Part shown: positions 26,583 through 40,250 of the stretch, piece after piece | Layout: the number at the start of each line of letters is the position of its first letter | How positions within the stretch are numbered: position 1 is the stretch's first letter | Assembly (NCBI RefSeq): GCF_020687205.1 | Contig: NZ_JAJEQE010000009.1 | Span: 21,800 to 85,799, forward strand | Origin: Hominisplanchenecus faecis | GTDB lineage: Bacteria; Bacillota; Clostridia; Lachnospirales; Lachnospiraceae | DNA length: 64,000 nucleotides | Direction of reading: 5' to 3' | The notes under the pieces: generated by a model | Databases searched by the model: none | What the model saw: only the letters and a program-made list of their open reading frames with translations | What the model was told of the DNA's origin: nothing | Program-made: the position numbers and the translations under genes

Positions 26583-26857
26583 ACGGCCGAAAAAGCATCG
26601 TCTTTTTATTTGTGCACAAAATAATGTGGATATGTGTTGGATACTGTGTGAATAACTTTAGCCAATTTCTGAGGATGTTAATAACCCACCGGTTTTCCTC
26701 AGAAATTTGTGGACTTTTCACCAGTTTATCCAACCTGTTTTTTCCCTTAAATTCAAGGATTTTGGGAGTTATTCACATATTCACATCCCCTACGGCGGCT
26801 ACTGCGAATTTTCTCTTTAATTTATCTCATTTAACCCACAAAGGAGTTATCAACACA
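26583..26857. other. dnaA-dnaN intergenic region with relaxed DnaA boxes
   Basis: AGACG/CGTCT with a following TTTTT (26581-26608) is a weak terminator. Downstream lie several DnaA-box-like sequences (TGTGGATAT near 26626, TGTGAATAAC near 26645, TTATCCAAC near 26725, TTATTCACA near 26769). This suggests a bipartite origin flanking dnaA, as in Bacillus. No gene is seen here. Confidence 0.6.
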
Positions 26858-27961
26858 ATGAAATTAGTATGCTCAAAAAGTAATCTTTTAAAAAGTGTGA
26901 ATATTGTTCTGAAAGCAATCCCAGGAAAAACAACCATGCCTATCCTGGAATGTATTTTGATTGATGCATCCACAAACAATATTAAATTTACAGCCAACGA
27001 TATGGAACTTGGAATTGAAACCATCGTTGACGGTACCATTCTGGAAAAAGGAATTGTTGCAATTGATGCAAAAATTTTCTCTGATATCATTCGTAAACTT
27101 CCTGATAATGATGTTACAATTGAAACAGACGGAAATCTGACGACTACCATCACCTGTGAGAAGGCAAAATTCAGCATCAGCGGTCAGTCAGGGGAAGAAT
27201 TTTCCTATCTTCCTTATGTAGAAAGAGATAATCATATTGTTGTCTCTCAGTTTACATTAAAAGAGGTGATTCGTCAGACTATTTTCTCAATCGCAGCCAA
27301 TGAAAACAATAAGATGATGACCGGCGAATTATTCGAAGTCAAAGGCGATATGCTGCGTGTAGTATCCCTGGATGGACACCGCATAAGTATACGAAAAATT
27401 GAATTAAAAGAGGAATATTCTGATATCAAAGTTGTCGTTCCTGGAAAGACACTTATCGAAATCAGTAAGATTTTATCAGGCGAAACCGAAGATGAAGTCA
27501 GTATTTTCTTTACAAAAAATCATATTGTCTTTGAATTTGATGATACCGTTGTTGTGTCACGTTTGATTGAGGGTGAATATTTCCGCATTGATCAGATGCT
27601 TTCCAGTGACTACGAAACCAAGATTCAGGTAAATAAAAAAGAGCTTCTGGACTGTATTGACCGTGCGACACTTCTGGTAAAAGAAAGTGATAAAAAACCG
27701 ATCATCCTTTCAATCACAGATGATAATATTGAACTTAAGATTCAGTCTCAGATCGGTTCCATGGATGAAGAAATTGACATCAATAAAGAAGGCAAGGACA
27801 TTATGATCGGATTTAATCCGCGATTTCTGATCGATGCTCTTCGTGTTATTGATGATGAAACGGTTGATATTTATCTGATGAACCCGAAAGCACCATGCTT
27901 TATCAGAGACGAACAGCAATCTTATATATATTTGATCTTGCCGGTTAATTTTATGGCATAA
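26858..27961 (+). CDS. dnaN: DNA polymerase III subunit beta (sliding clamp)
   Basis: A 367-residue sliding clamp with three repeated clamp folds. It starts MKLVCSKSNLLKSVNIVLKA and ends YIYLILPVNFMA, the canonical C-terminus. The ATG at 26858 follows AAAGGAG; a longer frame from 26612 runs through DnaA-box DNA and is not credible. It tethers polymerase III to DNA. Confidence 0.98.
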   Translation: MKLVCSKSNLLKSVNIVLKAIPGKTTMPILECILIDASTNNIKFTANDMELGIETIVDGTILEKGIVAIDAKIFSDIIRKLPDNDVTIETDGNLTTTITCEKAKFSISGQSGEEFSYLPYVERDNHIVVSQFTLKEVIRQTIFSIAANENNKMMTGELFEVKGDMLRVVSLDGHRISIRKIELKEEYSDIKVVVPGKTLIEISKILSGETEDEVSIFFTKNHIVFEFDDTVVVSRLIEGEYFRIDQMLSSDYETKIQVNKKELLDCIDRATLLVKESDKKPIILSITDDNIELKIQSQIGSMDEEIDINKEGKDIMIGFNPRFLIDALRVIDDETVDIYLMNPKAPCFIRDEQQSYIYLILPVNFMA

Positions 27962-27974
27962 GGAGTGAAAGTTT

Positions 27975-28184
27975 ATGGAAACAATTAAATTAAGAGATGA
28001 GTTTATCAAACTTGGTCAGGCATTGAAAGCAGCAGGTTTTGTAGAGTCCGGCGTGGACGCAAAATATGCCGTTCAGGATGGTCTTGTGAAGGTAAACGGC
28101 CAGACAGAAACACAGCGAGGCAAGAAACTGCATGCCGGCGATGTGGTAGAATATGATGGTCAGACTGTAAAAATTACAGATTGA
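27975..28184 (+). CDS. S4 domain RNA-binding protein (RlbA/YaaA family)
   Basis: A 69-residue S4 fold (IKLRDEFIKLGQALKAAGFV ... DGLVKVNGQTETQRGKKL). It lies between dnaN and recF as in Bacillus yaaA. It probably binds ribosomal RNA during assembly. AAGGAG precedes the ATG, and recF starts 4 bp after its stop. Confidence 0.9.
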   Translation: METIKLRDEFIKLGQALKAAGFVESGVDAKYAVQDGLVKVNGQTETQRGKKLHAGDVVEYDGQTVKITD

Positions 28185-28188
28185 TGGA

Positions 28189-31219
<3,031 letters not shown>

Positions 31220-31244
31220 TGCTCGGAAGTAGGAGGAAAAACTG

Positions 31245-33785
31245 TTGGAAGACAATATTTTTGATAAGATACATGACGTGGATTTGAAAAAGACCATGGA
31301 AGAATCTTATATCGATTATGCAATGAGCGTTATTGCAGCACGTGCATTGCCGGATGTAAGAGACGGTCTGAAGCCGGTGCAGCGAAGAGTTTTGTATTCC
31401 ATGATCGAACTGAATAACGGACCTGACAAGCCGCACCGTAAATGTGCACGTATTGTCGGTGATACCATGGGTAAATATCATCCACATGGAGACAGCTCCA
31501 TCTACGGAGCACTGGTAAATATGGCTCAGGACTGGTCAACCAGATATCCGCTGGTAGACGGCCACGGAAACTTTGGTTCTGTCGATGGCGACGGAGCTGC
31601 TGCCATGCGATATACTGAGGCACGTCTGAGCAAAATTTCCATGAAAATGCTTGCAGATATCGATAAAAATACGGTAGATTTTTCACCAAACTTCGATGAA
31701 ACGGAGAAAGAGCCAGATGTACTTCCGGCAAGATTTCCGAATCTTCTGGTAAATGGTACGACCGGTATCGCCGTAGGTATGGCAACGAATATTCCGCCGC
31801 ATAATCTGCGTGAAGTTGTAAAAGCCGTTGTGAAGATCATCGACAACCGCATTGAAGAAGGCAGGGAGACGGAGATCGAAGAAATCCTGGATATCGTAAA
31901 AGGTCCGGATTTCCCGACCGGTGCAATGATCCTCGGAACAAGAGGAATCCAGGAAGCTTACCGCACAGGACGCGGCAAGATCCGTGTGCGTGCCGTAACA
32001 GAAATCGAATCCATGCCAAACGGCAAGAGCCGTATTTTGGTATCGGAGCTGCCGTATATGGTAAACAAGGCCAGACTGATCGAAAAAATGGCAGAACTGG
32101 TACGTGATAAAAAGATTGACGGAATCACAGCGATCACAGATGAATCAAGCCGTGAAGGTATGCGTATCAACATTGAGCTTCGAAGAGATGTCAACGCAAA
32201 TGTCGTACTGAATCAGCTTTTCAAACATACACAGCTCCAGGATACCTTTGGTGTGATTATGCTCGCACTGGTAAACAAAGAGCCGAAAGTTCTGAATCTT
32301 CTGGAGATGCTCCAGCATTATCTGAGACATCAGGAAGATGTTGTTACAAGACGTACACAGTACGAACTCAACAAAGCAGAAGAACGTGCACATATCTTAA
32401 AAGGTCTGCTGATCGCACTGGATCATATTGATGAAGTCATCAGCATTATCCGTGCATCCAGAACAGCAGCACTTGCAAAAGAAGCATTGATGACACGTTT
32501 TGAACTTTCCGATGCACAGGCACAGGCGATCGTAGATATGCGTCTGCGTGCACTGACCGGTCTGGAAAGAGAGAAGATCGAAGCAGAGTATGAAGCTCTG
32601 ATGGCAAAGATCAAGGAGTTGAGAGCCATTCTGGCAGACGAAAATCTTCTGCTTGGCGTGATCAAAACAGAGATCATGGAAATCGCAGATAAGTATGGTG
32701 ATGAGAGAAGAACTTCCATTGGATTTGATATGTATGATATTTCTACAGAAGATCTGATCCCGCGTGAAAATGTTGTGATCGCCATGACAAAACTTGGTTA
32801 TATTAAACGTATGAGTGTTGACAATTTCAAGGCTCAGAACCGCGGTGGCAAGGGCATCAAGGGTATGCAGACCATCGAAGACGACTACATCGAAGAACTG
32901 CTGATGATGAATACACATCACTATCTGATGTTCTTTACCAACACCGGAAAAGTATACCGCCTGAAAGGATATGAAATCCCGGAAGCCAGCCGTACGGCAA
33001 GAGGAACGGCGATCGTCAATCTGCTCCAGCTCGCACCGGAAGAAAAGATCACGGCGATGATCCCGGTCAAAGAGTACAAGCAGGGCAAATATCTGTTTAT
33101 GGCAACCAGAAAGGGTATCGTGAAAAAGACACCGCTTCTGGATTATGCAAACGTAAGAAAGACAGGACTTGCAGCCATCAGCCTGCGTGAAGATGATGAA
33201 CTGATCGAAGTCAAGCTGACCAACAACAAGAAAGATATTTTCCTGGTAACAAAATACGGTCAGTGTATCCGCTTCCCGGAGACCGATGTCCGCAGCATGG
33301 GACGTACGGCGATGGGAGTCATCGGCATGCAGCTCAATGACGGCGACGAAGTCATTGGTATGCAGCTCAATACACAGGGAGATCACCTTCTGATCGTATC
33401 TGCAAACGGCATGGGAAAACTGACCTCGATCGATGAGTTCAAGAGCCAGAACCGCGGTGGTAAAGGTGTGAAATGTTATAAGATCATGGAGAAGACAGGA
33501 AACGTGATCGGTGTGAAGAACCTCCATATGGATGACGAGATCATGATGATCAATACCGAAGGCATTGTCATTCGTATGATGTGCAGCGACATTTCCGTTC
33601 TTGGACGTGTGACATCCGGTGTGAAACTTATGAATCTTTCGGAGAACGTATCTGTGGCAAGTATTGCGAAAGTCCGTGAAACTTCAGCAGACAGCGAAGA
33701 TATCATTAAAAAAATCGAAGACGAAATGATCGAAGATGAGAAAAACGACGAAGAAATCAAAAACGAAGAGACAACACAGGAGTAA
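31245..33785 (+). CDS. gyrA: DNA gyrase subunit A
   Basis: An 846-residue GyrA. The start is a TTG at 31245 with AGGAGG 8 nt upstream. The catalytic Tyr123 is in RYTEARL. The quinolone region reads [17 protein letters not shown]: Ser84 is kept, but the position equal to E. coli Asp87 is Gly88. The C-terminal beta-pinwheel has the GyrA box [10 protein letters not shown] and a second QNRGGKG. The tail is strongly acidic. It lies 25 bp after gyrB. Confidence 0.98.
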   Translation: MEDNIFDKIHDVDLKKTMEESYIDYAMSVIAARALPDVRDGLKPVQRRVLYSMIELNNGPDKPHRKCARIVGDTMGKYHPHGDSSIYGALVNMAQDWSTRYPLVDGHGNFGSVDGDGAAAMRYTEARLSKISMKMLADIDKNTVDFSPNFDETEKEPDVLPARFPNLLVNGTTGIAVGMATNIPPHNLREVVKAVVKIIDNRIEEGRETEIEEILDIVKGPDFPTGAMILGTRGIQEAYRTGRGKIRVRAVTEIESMPNGKSRILVSELPYMVNKARLIEKMAELVRDKKIDGITAITDESSREGMRINIELRRDVNANVVLNQLFKHTQLQDTFGVIMLALVNKEPKVLNLLEMLQHYLRHQEDVVTRRTQYELNKAEERAHILKGLLIALDHIDEVISIIRASRTAALAKEALMTRFELSDAQAQAIVDMRLRALTGLEREKIEAEYEALMAKIKELRAILADENLLLGVIKTEIMEIADKYGDERRTSIGFDMYDISTEDLIPRENVVIAMTKLGYIKRMSVDNFKAQNRGGKGIKGMQTIEDDYIEELLMMNTHHYLMFFTNTGKVYRLKGYEIPEASRTARGTAIVNLLQLAPEEKITAMIPVKEYKQGKYLFMATRKGIVKKTPLLDYANVRKTGLAAISLREDDELIEVKLTNNKKDIFLVTKYGQCIRFPETDVRSMGRTAMGVIGMQLNDGDEVIGMQLNTQGDHLLIVSANGMGKLTSIDEFKSQNRGGKGVKCYKIMEKTGNVIGVKNLHMDDEIMMINTEGIVIRMMCSDISVLGRVTSGVKLMNLSENVSVASIAKVRETSADSEDIIKKIEDEMIEDEKNDEEIKNEETTQE

Positions 33786-33803
33786 TCAAACTGGAGGAAG
33801 ACC

Positions 33804-35147
33804 ATGATTTTGCGAAGAATGCTTGCAATCTGGATTTCAAAAGCAACATGTGTAGTATGTAAACTTGCCGGCAAACAGGGGGTAACCCTGGCCGGCAAAA
33901 TTGCACTTAAAATAGATCCGAAAATCCTGATGGAACTTTCCGGGCAGGTGCGTAAAAAGATTTTTATCACCTGCGGAACAAACGGAAAGACGACAACCAA
34001 TAATCTGCTCTGCTCGGCAATCGAGGCAGAAGGTGAGAAAGTGATCTGCAACCACACCGGTTCCAATATGCTCAACGGTGTCGTATCGGCATTCGTGCTG
34101 GCAGCAAAATGGAACGGAAAACTGGATGCGGATTATGCGTGTATTGAGATTGATGAGGCATCAACAGTAAGAGTTCTGCCGTATTTTAAACCGGACTATA
34201 TGATTTTGACCAATCTTTTCCGTGATCAGCTCGACCGTTACGGGGAGATTGATATTACGATGGAACTGCTCAAAAAAGCCATGCATATGGCTCCTGATAT
34301 GACACTTGTCGTAAATGGCGATGATGCACTTTCGGCATTTCTTGCAAAAGATTCCGGTAACAAATATGTTACGTTTGGTATCGGAAAGCAGTGTCAGCAG
34401 GAAAAAGAAAATGCAAGAGAGATCCGGGAAGGGCAGTTCTGCAAATGCTGCGGAGAAAAGCTGAATTACCATTTTTACCATTACAGTCAGCTTGGGGATT
34501 ATGAGTGTCCGAACTGCGGATTTAAAAGACCGAAGCTCGATTTTGATGCTGAAAACGTAAAAAGCGGTGGAAAACTTTCCTTCGATGTGGATAACAGAGA
34601 AATAAAAGCCAACTACCGTGGATTCTACAACGTTTATAATATTCTGGCAGCCTATGCAGCAGCTCGCACAGCCGGTCTGGAATTAAAGAATTACAACAAA
34701 GTGCTGGCAGACTACAATCCGCAGAACGGACGTATGGAGCATTTTCATATCAAAAATACCGATGTTCTGCTGAACCTTGCAAAGAATCCGGCTGGATTTA
34801 ACCAGAATATTTCCGCAGTGCAGGAAGATGACAAACCGAAAGATATCATCGTGCTGATCAACGATAAAGATCAGGATGGTACGGATATTTCCTGGCTCTG
34901 GGATGTGGATTTTGACCGTTTTCAGGATATGAATGCAGCGTCGATCACGGTCAGCGGAATCCGATGCCAGGATATGCGTCTGCGTCTGAAATATGTTGAT
35001 ATTCCATCCAGGCTGGAACCGGATGTAGAAAAGGCGATCCGCAGCCGCATTGCAGACGGAACCGGAAATCTGTACGTGCTGGTAAATTATACGGCACTTT
35101 ATGACACTCACAATATCCTGAAAAAATTAGAGCAGGAAAAAGCGTAG
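33804..35147 (+). CDS. murT: Lipid II isoglutaminyl synthase subunit MurT
   Basis: A 447-residue Mur ligase-like protein with an ATP loop TCGTNGKTTTNNLL, a Cys4 zinc ribbon (CKCCGEKL ... CPNCGFKRP, about residues 211-235) and a C-terminal DUF1727 domain. With GatD it amidates D-glutamate of lipid II to isoglutamine. It lies 18 bp after gyrA and 15 bp before gatD. Confidence 0.95.
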   Translation: MILRRMLAIWISKATCVVCKLAGKQGVTLAGKIALKIDPKILMELSGQVRKKIFITCGTNGKTTTNNLLCSAIEAEGEKVICNHTGSNMLNGVVSAFVLAAKWNGKLDADYACIEIDEASTVRVLPYFKPDYMILTNLFRDQLDRYGEIDITMELLKKAMHMAPDMTLVVNGDDALSAFLAKDSGNKYVTFGIGKQCQQEKENAREIREGQFCKCCGEKLNYHFYHYSQLGDYECPNCGFKRPKLDFDAENVKSGGKLSFDVDNREIKANYRGFYNVYNILAAYAAARTAGLELKNYNKVLADYNPQNGRMEHFHIKNTDVLLNLAKNPAGFNQNISAVQEDDKPKDIIVLINDKDQDGTDISWLWDVDFDRFQDMNAASITVSGIRCQDMRLRLKYVDIPSRLEPDVEKAIRSRIADGTGNLYVLVNYTALYDTHNILKKLEQEKA

Positions 35148-35162
35148 GAGGCGGCAGAAGCT

Positions 35163-35882
35163 ATGAAAATTACAATCGGACATCTTTATCCGGATCTGTT
35201 GAACCTCTACGGAGACCGGGGAAATATCCAGTGCATGATGAAACGCTGCCAGTGGAGAGGCATTGAAGCAGAAACGCTGGAATTTAAACTGGAAGATGAA
35301 GTAGATTTTTCCAAACTAGATATTGTGCTGCTCGGAGGCGGTTCTGACCGTGAGCAGATGATCGTCTGCAAAAGACTGCAGCAGATCCAGAAAAACTTTA
35401 AAGATTATGTGGAAGACGGCGGTGTTGTGATCGCTGTCTGCGGTGGTTATCAGTTGCTTGGAGATTACTATCAGACGGACGAAGGCCGCATGGAAGGACT
35501 GCATCTGGTCAAACTCCATACGGAGCAGAAACCGGGAAGACTGATCAGCAATATCGTGCTGAAAAGCGATCTTTTTGATATGCCGGTCGTTGGATTTGAA
35601 AATCACGGCGGACGTACCGATATCGGTGATAACCAGCCGTTTGGCAAAGTCCTGTATGGTTCCGGAAACGACGGTGAATCTGGCTATGAAGGTATTGTAT
35701 ACAAGCATGTGATCGGCACCTATCTGCACGGACCACTGCTGCCGAAAAATCCACAGGTCTGTGACTGGCTGATAGAGAAAGCACTGGAGCGAAAATACGG
35801 AAAAGACATTGAGCTTCAGCCACTGGATGATCAGGAAGAAAAAGAAGCAAACGCTTATATAGTAAACAGATTTGTAAAATAG
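35163..35882 (+). CDS. gatD: Lipid II isoglutaminyl synthase glutaminase subunit GatD
   Basis: A 239-residue class I glutamine amidotransferase. The catalytic cysteine lies in VIAVCGGYQLLGDYY and the histidine in GTYLHGPLLPKNP. It supplies ammonia to MurT for amidation of peptidoglycan stem peptides. Start ATG at 35163 follows GGAGGCGG. Confidence 0.95.
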   Translation: MKITIGHLYPDLLNLYGDRGNIQCMMKRCQWRGIEAETLEFKLEDEVDFSKLDIVLLGGGSDREQMIVCKRLQQIQKNFKDYVEDGGVVIAVCGGYQLLGDYYQTDEGRMEGLHLVKLHTEQKPGRLISNIVLKSDLFDMPVVGFENHGGRTDIGDNQPFGKVLYGSGNDGESGYEGIVYKHVIGTYLHGPLLPKNPQVCDWLIEKALERKYGKDIELQPLDDQEEKEANAYIVNRFVK

Positions 35883-35979
35883 AGTATCAAAAAATAACGC
35901 ACAAAAGAATAAATTTTATGATTTTCTGACACAAAGCAGGAAATTACAGGACAAAATAGATAGAAAAAAAGAATCTCTG

Positions 35980-36033
35980 AAAGCTGATTATTGGAAGGAT
36001 AGATAAAAAATCTTCCGGTAATCAGCTTTTTTT
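35980..36033 (+). terminator. Terminator of the gatD transcript
   Basis: AAAGCTGATTA (from 35979) pairs with TAATCAGCTTT, with an inner GGAAG/CTTCC stem, followed by a run of T. Confidence 0.85.
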
Positions 36034-36045
36034 AGTAAATAGTAA

Positions 36046-36074
36046 TTGAAAAAAGAAATTGAAAATGTTAAGAT
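36046..36074 (+). promoter_or_regulatory. Promoter of the fucosidase gene
   Basis: TTGAAA (36046-36051) and TAAGAT (36069-36074) are spaced by 17 bp, 47 bp before the ATG. Confidence 0.65.
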
Positions 36075-36120
36075 AAAGCAGATACATAAACATGTTTTTT
36101 TATAAAACAGGAGGGTTTTT

Positions 36121-39100
36121 ATGAAGTGGAAACAGTATTTAGCTATTATGACAGCAGCTGCAATGGTTATTTCCGGACCGGCAGTACCGATGAGTCAGGT
36201 ATTCGCAGCAGATGCTCAGATGGTAACAGATGCAGATTTAAATGACACGACGGTGGCAGAGCCTGCAGCATGGGGAGCAACACCGAATGATGAACAGCTT
36301 TGGTACATGAAACAGGGGACAGCAGCATTCTGTCATTTCGGACCGAATACATTTAATAACGTTGAGTGGGGCGAAAAGTATGGAGAGACTGCTCCGGTAA
36401 ATCTTTTTACTCTGACGAAAGATTTTGATGCAGAATCTCTTGTAAAAGCGGTAAAAGAAGCTGGATTCAGCCGTCTGATCCTCACAGCAAAACACCATGA
36501 TGGATTTTGTCTGTGGTCAAGTGAGTATACGGATTATGATATAGCAAGTACAAACTATAAAAACGGCAAAGGAGATATTCTGGAAGAAATCTCAGATGCA
36601 TGTACCAAGTATAATCTGGATATGGGCTGTTATCTTTCACCATGGGATATCTATGAAGATAAATATGGATGTTTCGGCGATAACAACAATAAGAAAAACA
36701 ACCATAATAAAGGAAGTGAGAAAGGAACTTTCACGGATTACAATAAACTGTATGTAGCATGGATCAATGAAATCTGTCAGGCAAAAAAAGCAGATGGAAG
36801 CTATAAATATGGCAATAATAATCCAAAACGCCGTTCTGACCGTTTTGTAGAATGGTGGATGGATGGAGCACAGGGAAGTGCAAGTAATAGACAGACATAC
36901 GACTGGAAAGCAATCCTGGGTGCTATCAGAGAGAATAATCCGCACTGTCAGGTATTTGGAACAGGTAAAGCGGTAAATGGTAAGAACGGTGCTGAAGATA
37001 AAGCACTGGCAGGAACGGGTGGTATCCACTGGATTGGAAACGAATCAGGCTGGGCATCTAATGAAACATGGGCAAAGATCAATATTGGTGAAGACTATGA
37101 GGAATTACCAAAATCCGATGGAGCTTATATTGGTGTGAGCGAAGGTGTACAGTGGTCTGTACCGGAAGTTGACACGAAAATGTTGGCAGGATGGTTCTGG
37201 AGAGATTCAGCAGGAGACAGTACGACAAAATCAGAAAAAGATCTTGCAGATATTTATTTCCGTACCGTGGGACGAGGTGCAACTTTACTTATGAATCTGT
37301 CTCCAAATAAAGAGGGTAAGGTAGGAGAAACACAGTTAAACCGTTTTAAAGAGTTTGGAAGCAACATTCAGGAAACCTTTGATGAGGACTTTACCAAAGA
37401 AGAAGGTGTAACAGCAAGTGCAACTTCTGTATGGGGAAATTCCAAAGAATTTTCGGCAAGTAAAGTAATTGATACGATTCCGGAAGGTCAGACATATGAT
37501 GAAACATACTGGGCACCGGAAGATGGTAAGACAACAGGAAGTCTGGAGATTAATCTGAATGGTATTAAGAAATTCGATGTTGTTTCTATCGAGGAATATA
37601 TCCAGAAAGGACAGACGATTTCTTCTTTCACAGTAGAATATAAAGACGTAACAGGAAGATGGCATGATTTCGGAAAAGGAGCTACGATTTCTGCAAAGCG
37701 TCTGTGCCGCAGTGAAGCAGTAGAAGGAACCGCAGTACGTATCAATATCACAGGGGCAAAAGCAACACCGAAGATCTGTAATGTAGGCGTATACAAAGCA
37801 GCAAAAGGATTCGAAGTAGAGTCATCAGGAAGTACGGTACTTCCGACTAACCTGAAAAAGATAGGAATCAGTAAGGCAACAAGAGAAGGTAACTGGACAT
37901 TCGAAGCAGATGAAGATGGTGTAGCACAGGGTTCTGCATGGGGAAATGCAGGTGTAACAGCCAGCTTTAAATTTACAGGAACAAAAGCATGGGTTATTGG
38001 AACAGCTGATCCAAATCATGGAAACATGGACGTTTACATTGATGGAACAAAAGTTGATACGGTAAGTACAAAACAGGCTTCAAGAAAAATGGGAGCCCTG
38101 CTGTATACGACGAAAGAACTTGCATATGGAGAGCATACCATCAAACTTGTGGGAACTTCACAGGCACTTGGTATCAGTAAGATCTGGTATGCAGATGGTT
38201 CCGGTATCTTCAGTATGAAACAAAAAGAATGTGATCTGCTGTATGGCGGAACATATGATGTTGAAATTACACGTACTGCAGGTTCACATGGAAAAGTTAC
38301 TGTTGGATATTCAACACAGTCAGCAGGGGCAGAACAAGGAGTAAACTATATCAACCTGACAGGAACCGTAACGTTTGAAGATGGAGAAACATCAAAGACA
38401 ATTACTCTGACAGGACTGGAGAATGACAGAAGTGCTGATGGAAAAGACTTTTATTTCACATTGATGCAGGCAGAAAATTCAGAAGCATCTTTCGATACAG
38501 ACAGTTATACACATGTAACATTGTATCATCCAAATGTAGATAAAATAATGGAAAGAGCAGAAGAAATCAATCTTGCAGACTATGAAGCAACAAGTGCAAA
38601 TGCATTCCAGAGTGCAGTTTCCACATTGAAGGATCTGTTATTCGATGAAAAGGCAACGGATGAACAGAAGAAAACTGCCCTGAATACACTTGTAAAAGCT
38701 AAGAATGAACTTGTTTCAACAGGCAGCACAGGAATGGTTCTTCCAACAGCAGGAGAAGAAACAGAAGTAGAGGCAGAGGACTTTACACTGAAGCCGTTAA
38801 ATGGAGATTCTACCAACCATGTACATGTAGTGGAACGATCTGAAGCAAGTGGCGGAAAAGTGGTCGACTGGTTTATGAATGGAGATACTATTTCCATGAA
38901 CTTCTATGCTCCGGCAGCAGGACAGTATAAAGTGAAGGCTACTTATCAGAGTGGACGTACAGAGGCAGGCGGAAATCCAAATGTATTTTCATGGAAGGGT
39001 ACTAATGTAGAGAGTGGAAGTCTGGATGTATATGGAGAAGCCGGTGCAACACAGGTACATACTGCAGAATTTACCATTAATGTAACAAAAAAAGGTCATG

Positions 39101-40143
39101 GCACTTTAGTTTTTGAAGGAACAGAAAAAGAAGGACCAAGAATTGATAAATTCGTATTCTCAAAAGAAAGTAAAGAAGCAACAGGCATTCAGATCAATAA
39201 ACAGAAAATGAGCCTGAGCAAAAAAGATCAGACAGAAAGAATCTACGTAAAAGTAAATCCGGAGGATAGTGCAAACCAGAATGTAACATTTACGACTTCG
39301 GATAGCAAAGTAGCTACAGTAGATGAAAAAGGAAATGTAAAGGCAGTTGCAAACGGAACCGCTGTGATTACAGTAACCACTAAAGATGGAAAGCACAGTG
39401 CTTCCTGTGAGGTTACGGTATTTATCGAACAGCAGGTTATTGATGAACTGATTACAAAAATCAATGATGAACTTACTGCTTTAAAAGACAAGAAGGAAAG
39501 TGATTATACACCAGAATCTTGGAAAGAGTATAAGAAAGCTCTGGAAGCAGCTACAAACGCAGCAAAAGATGAAAAGGCAACGAAAGCAGACTTAGAGAAG
39601 GCACTTGCAGATCTGCAGGCAGCAGCAGCAAAACTTCAGAAAAAAGCACCTGAGTCAGAAACACCGTCAACGGATAAAAAGCCGGAAACTCCTTCAACCG
39701 ATTCCAAGAATCCAACTGTTGGAACAGAAGCAAAAGTAGGAAAAGGTATCTATCGTGTAACAAACGCAAAGAAAAAGACAGTAGTTCTGGTAAAACCGCG
39801 TAAAGCCAACAATACAAGCTTTAACGTACCAAAGAGTGTGAAACTGGCAGACGGAAGATATAAAGTAGTTGGAATTGCTAAAAATGCATTTAAGAACAAC
39901 AGAAAACTGAAGAAAGTTGTCATCGGAAGTCAGGTAACAAAGATCGGTGCAAATGCATTCAGCGGAGCTAAAAATCTGAAGACTATTACAATCAAATCCA
40001 AATCTCTGAAGAGCGTTGGAAAGAATGCATTCAAGGGAATCCATAAGAACTGCAAGATTAAAGTTCCAGCTAAGAAATTAAATAGCTACAAGAAACTTCT
40101 GAGTAAAAAAGGTCAGAAAGCAAGCGTAAAAATTACAAAATAA
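36121..40143 (+). CDS. Secreted multi-domain alpha-L-fucosidase (GH29)
   Basis: A 1340-residue exoenzyme. Domains in order: signal peptide (1-30), GH29 catalytic domain (about 45-420), F5/8-type sugar-binding domain (about 425-560), a beta-sandwich (590-695), Calx-beta (700-800), FIVAR (about 805-865), CBM6/35-like domain (880-1020), Big_2 (1020-1100), FIVAR (1105-1165), a Pro/Thr linker and LRR_5 repeats (1200-1340). The nucleophile is probably Asp248 (EWWMDGAQG) and the acid/base Glu308 (HWIGNESGWA), which resembles the GH29-B 1,3/1,4-fucosidases. No sortase motif is present. It probably releases fucose from host mucin or milk glycans. AGGAGGG precedes the ATG. Confidence 0.92.
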   Translation: MKWKQYLAIMTAAAMVISGPAVPMSQVFAADAQMVTDADLNDTTVAEPAAWGATPNDEQLWYMKQGTAAFCHFGPNTFNNVEWGEKYGETAPVNLFTLTKDFDAESLVKAVKEAGFSRLILTAKHHDGFCLWSSEYTDYDIASTNYKNGKGDILEEISDACTKYNLDMGCYLSPWDIYEDKYGCFGDNNNKKNNHNKGSEKGTFTDYNKLYVAWINEICQAKKADGSYKYGNNNPKRRSDRFVEWWMDGAQGSASNRQTYDWKAILGAIRENNPHCQVFGTGKAVNGKNGAEDKALAGTGGIHWIGNESGWASNETWAKINIGEDYEELPKSDGAYIGVSEGVQWSVPEVDTKMLAGWFWRDSAGDSTTKSEKDLADIYFRTVGRGATLLMNLSPNKEGKVGETQLNRFKEFGSNIQETFDEDFTKEEGVTASATSVWGNSKEFSASKVIDTIPEGQTYDETYWAPEDGKTTGSLEINLNGIKKFDVVSIEEYIQKGQTISSFTVEYKDVTGRWHDFGKGATISAKRLCRSEAVEGTAVRINITGAKATPKICNVGVYKAAKGFEVESSGSTVLPTNLKKIGISKATREGNWTFEADEDGVAQGSAWGNAGVTASFKFTGTKAWVIGTADPNHGNMDVYIDGTKVDTVSTKQASRKMGALLYTTKELAYGEHTIKLVGTSQALGISKIWYADGSGIFSMKQKECDLLYGGTYDVEITRTAGSHGKVTVGYSTQSAGAEQGVNYINLTGTVTFEDGETSKTITLTGLENDRSADGKDFYFTLMQAENSEASFDTDSYTHVTLYHPNVDKIMERAEEINLADYEATSANAFQSAVSTLKDLLFDEKATDEQKKTALNTLVKAKNELVSTGSTGMVLPTAGEETEVEAEDFTLKPLNGDSTNHVHVVERSEASGGKVVDWFMNGDTISMNFYAPAAGQYKVKATYQSGRTEAGGNPNVFSWKGTNVESGSLDVYGEAGATQVHTAEFTINVTKKGHGTLVFEGTEKEGPRIDKFVFSKESKEATGIQINKQKMSLSKKDQTERIYVKVNPEDSANQNVTFTTSDSKVATVDEKGNVKAVANGTAVITVTTKDGKHSASCEVTVFIEQQVIDELITKINDELTALKDKKESDYTPESWKEYKKALEAATNAAKDEKATKADLEKALADLQAAAAKLQKKAPESETPSTDKKPETPSTDSKNPTVGTEAKVGKGIYRVTNAKKKTVVLVKPRKANNTSFNVPKSVKLADGRYKVVGIAKNAFKNNRKLKKVVIGSQVTKIGANAFSGAKNLKTITIKSKSLKSVGKNAFKGIHKNCKIKVPAKKLNSYKKLLSKKGQKASVKITK

Positions 40144-40185
40144 ACCAGAGTCGAGAGTATCAATTCTGAAATAAAAGAGTAGTCT

Positions 40186-40233
40186 AAAAGAGTTGCCACA
40201 AAGGTGAAAAAACACCGGAGTGGCAGCTCTTTT
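40186..40233. terminator. Bidirectional terminator between fucosidase and Rpn genes
   Basis: AAAAGAGTTGCCAC and GTGGCAGCTCTTTT form a long stem (one G-U) with T-runs on both strands. Confidence 0.85.
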
Positions 40234-40250
40234 AATATATGAGATAAAAA

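Noticed and set aside
26612..26857. N-terminal extension of dnaN
   Set aside because: The extended frame crosses DnaA-box DNA; the canonical start MKLVCSKSNLL has its own AAAGGAG.
32397..33527. 376-codon leftward frame inside gyrA
   Set aside because: It is an antisense shadow with cysteine/histidine-rich nonsense composition.
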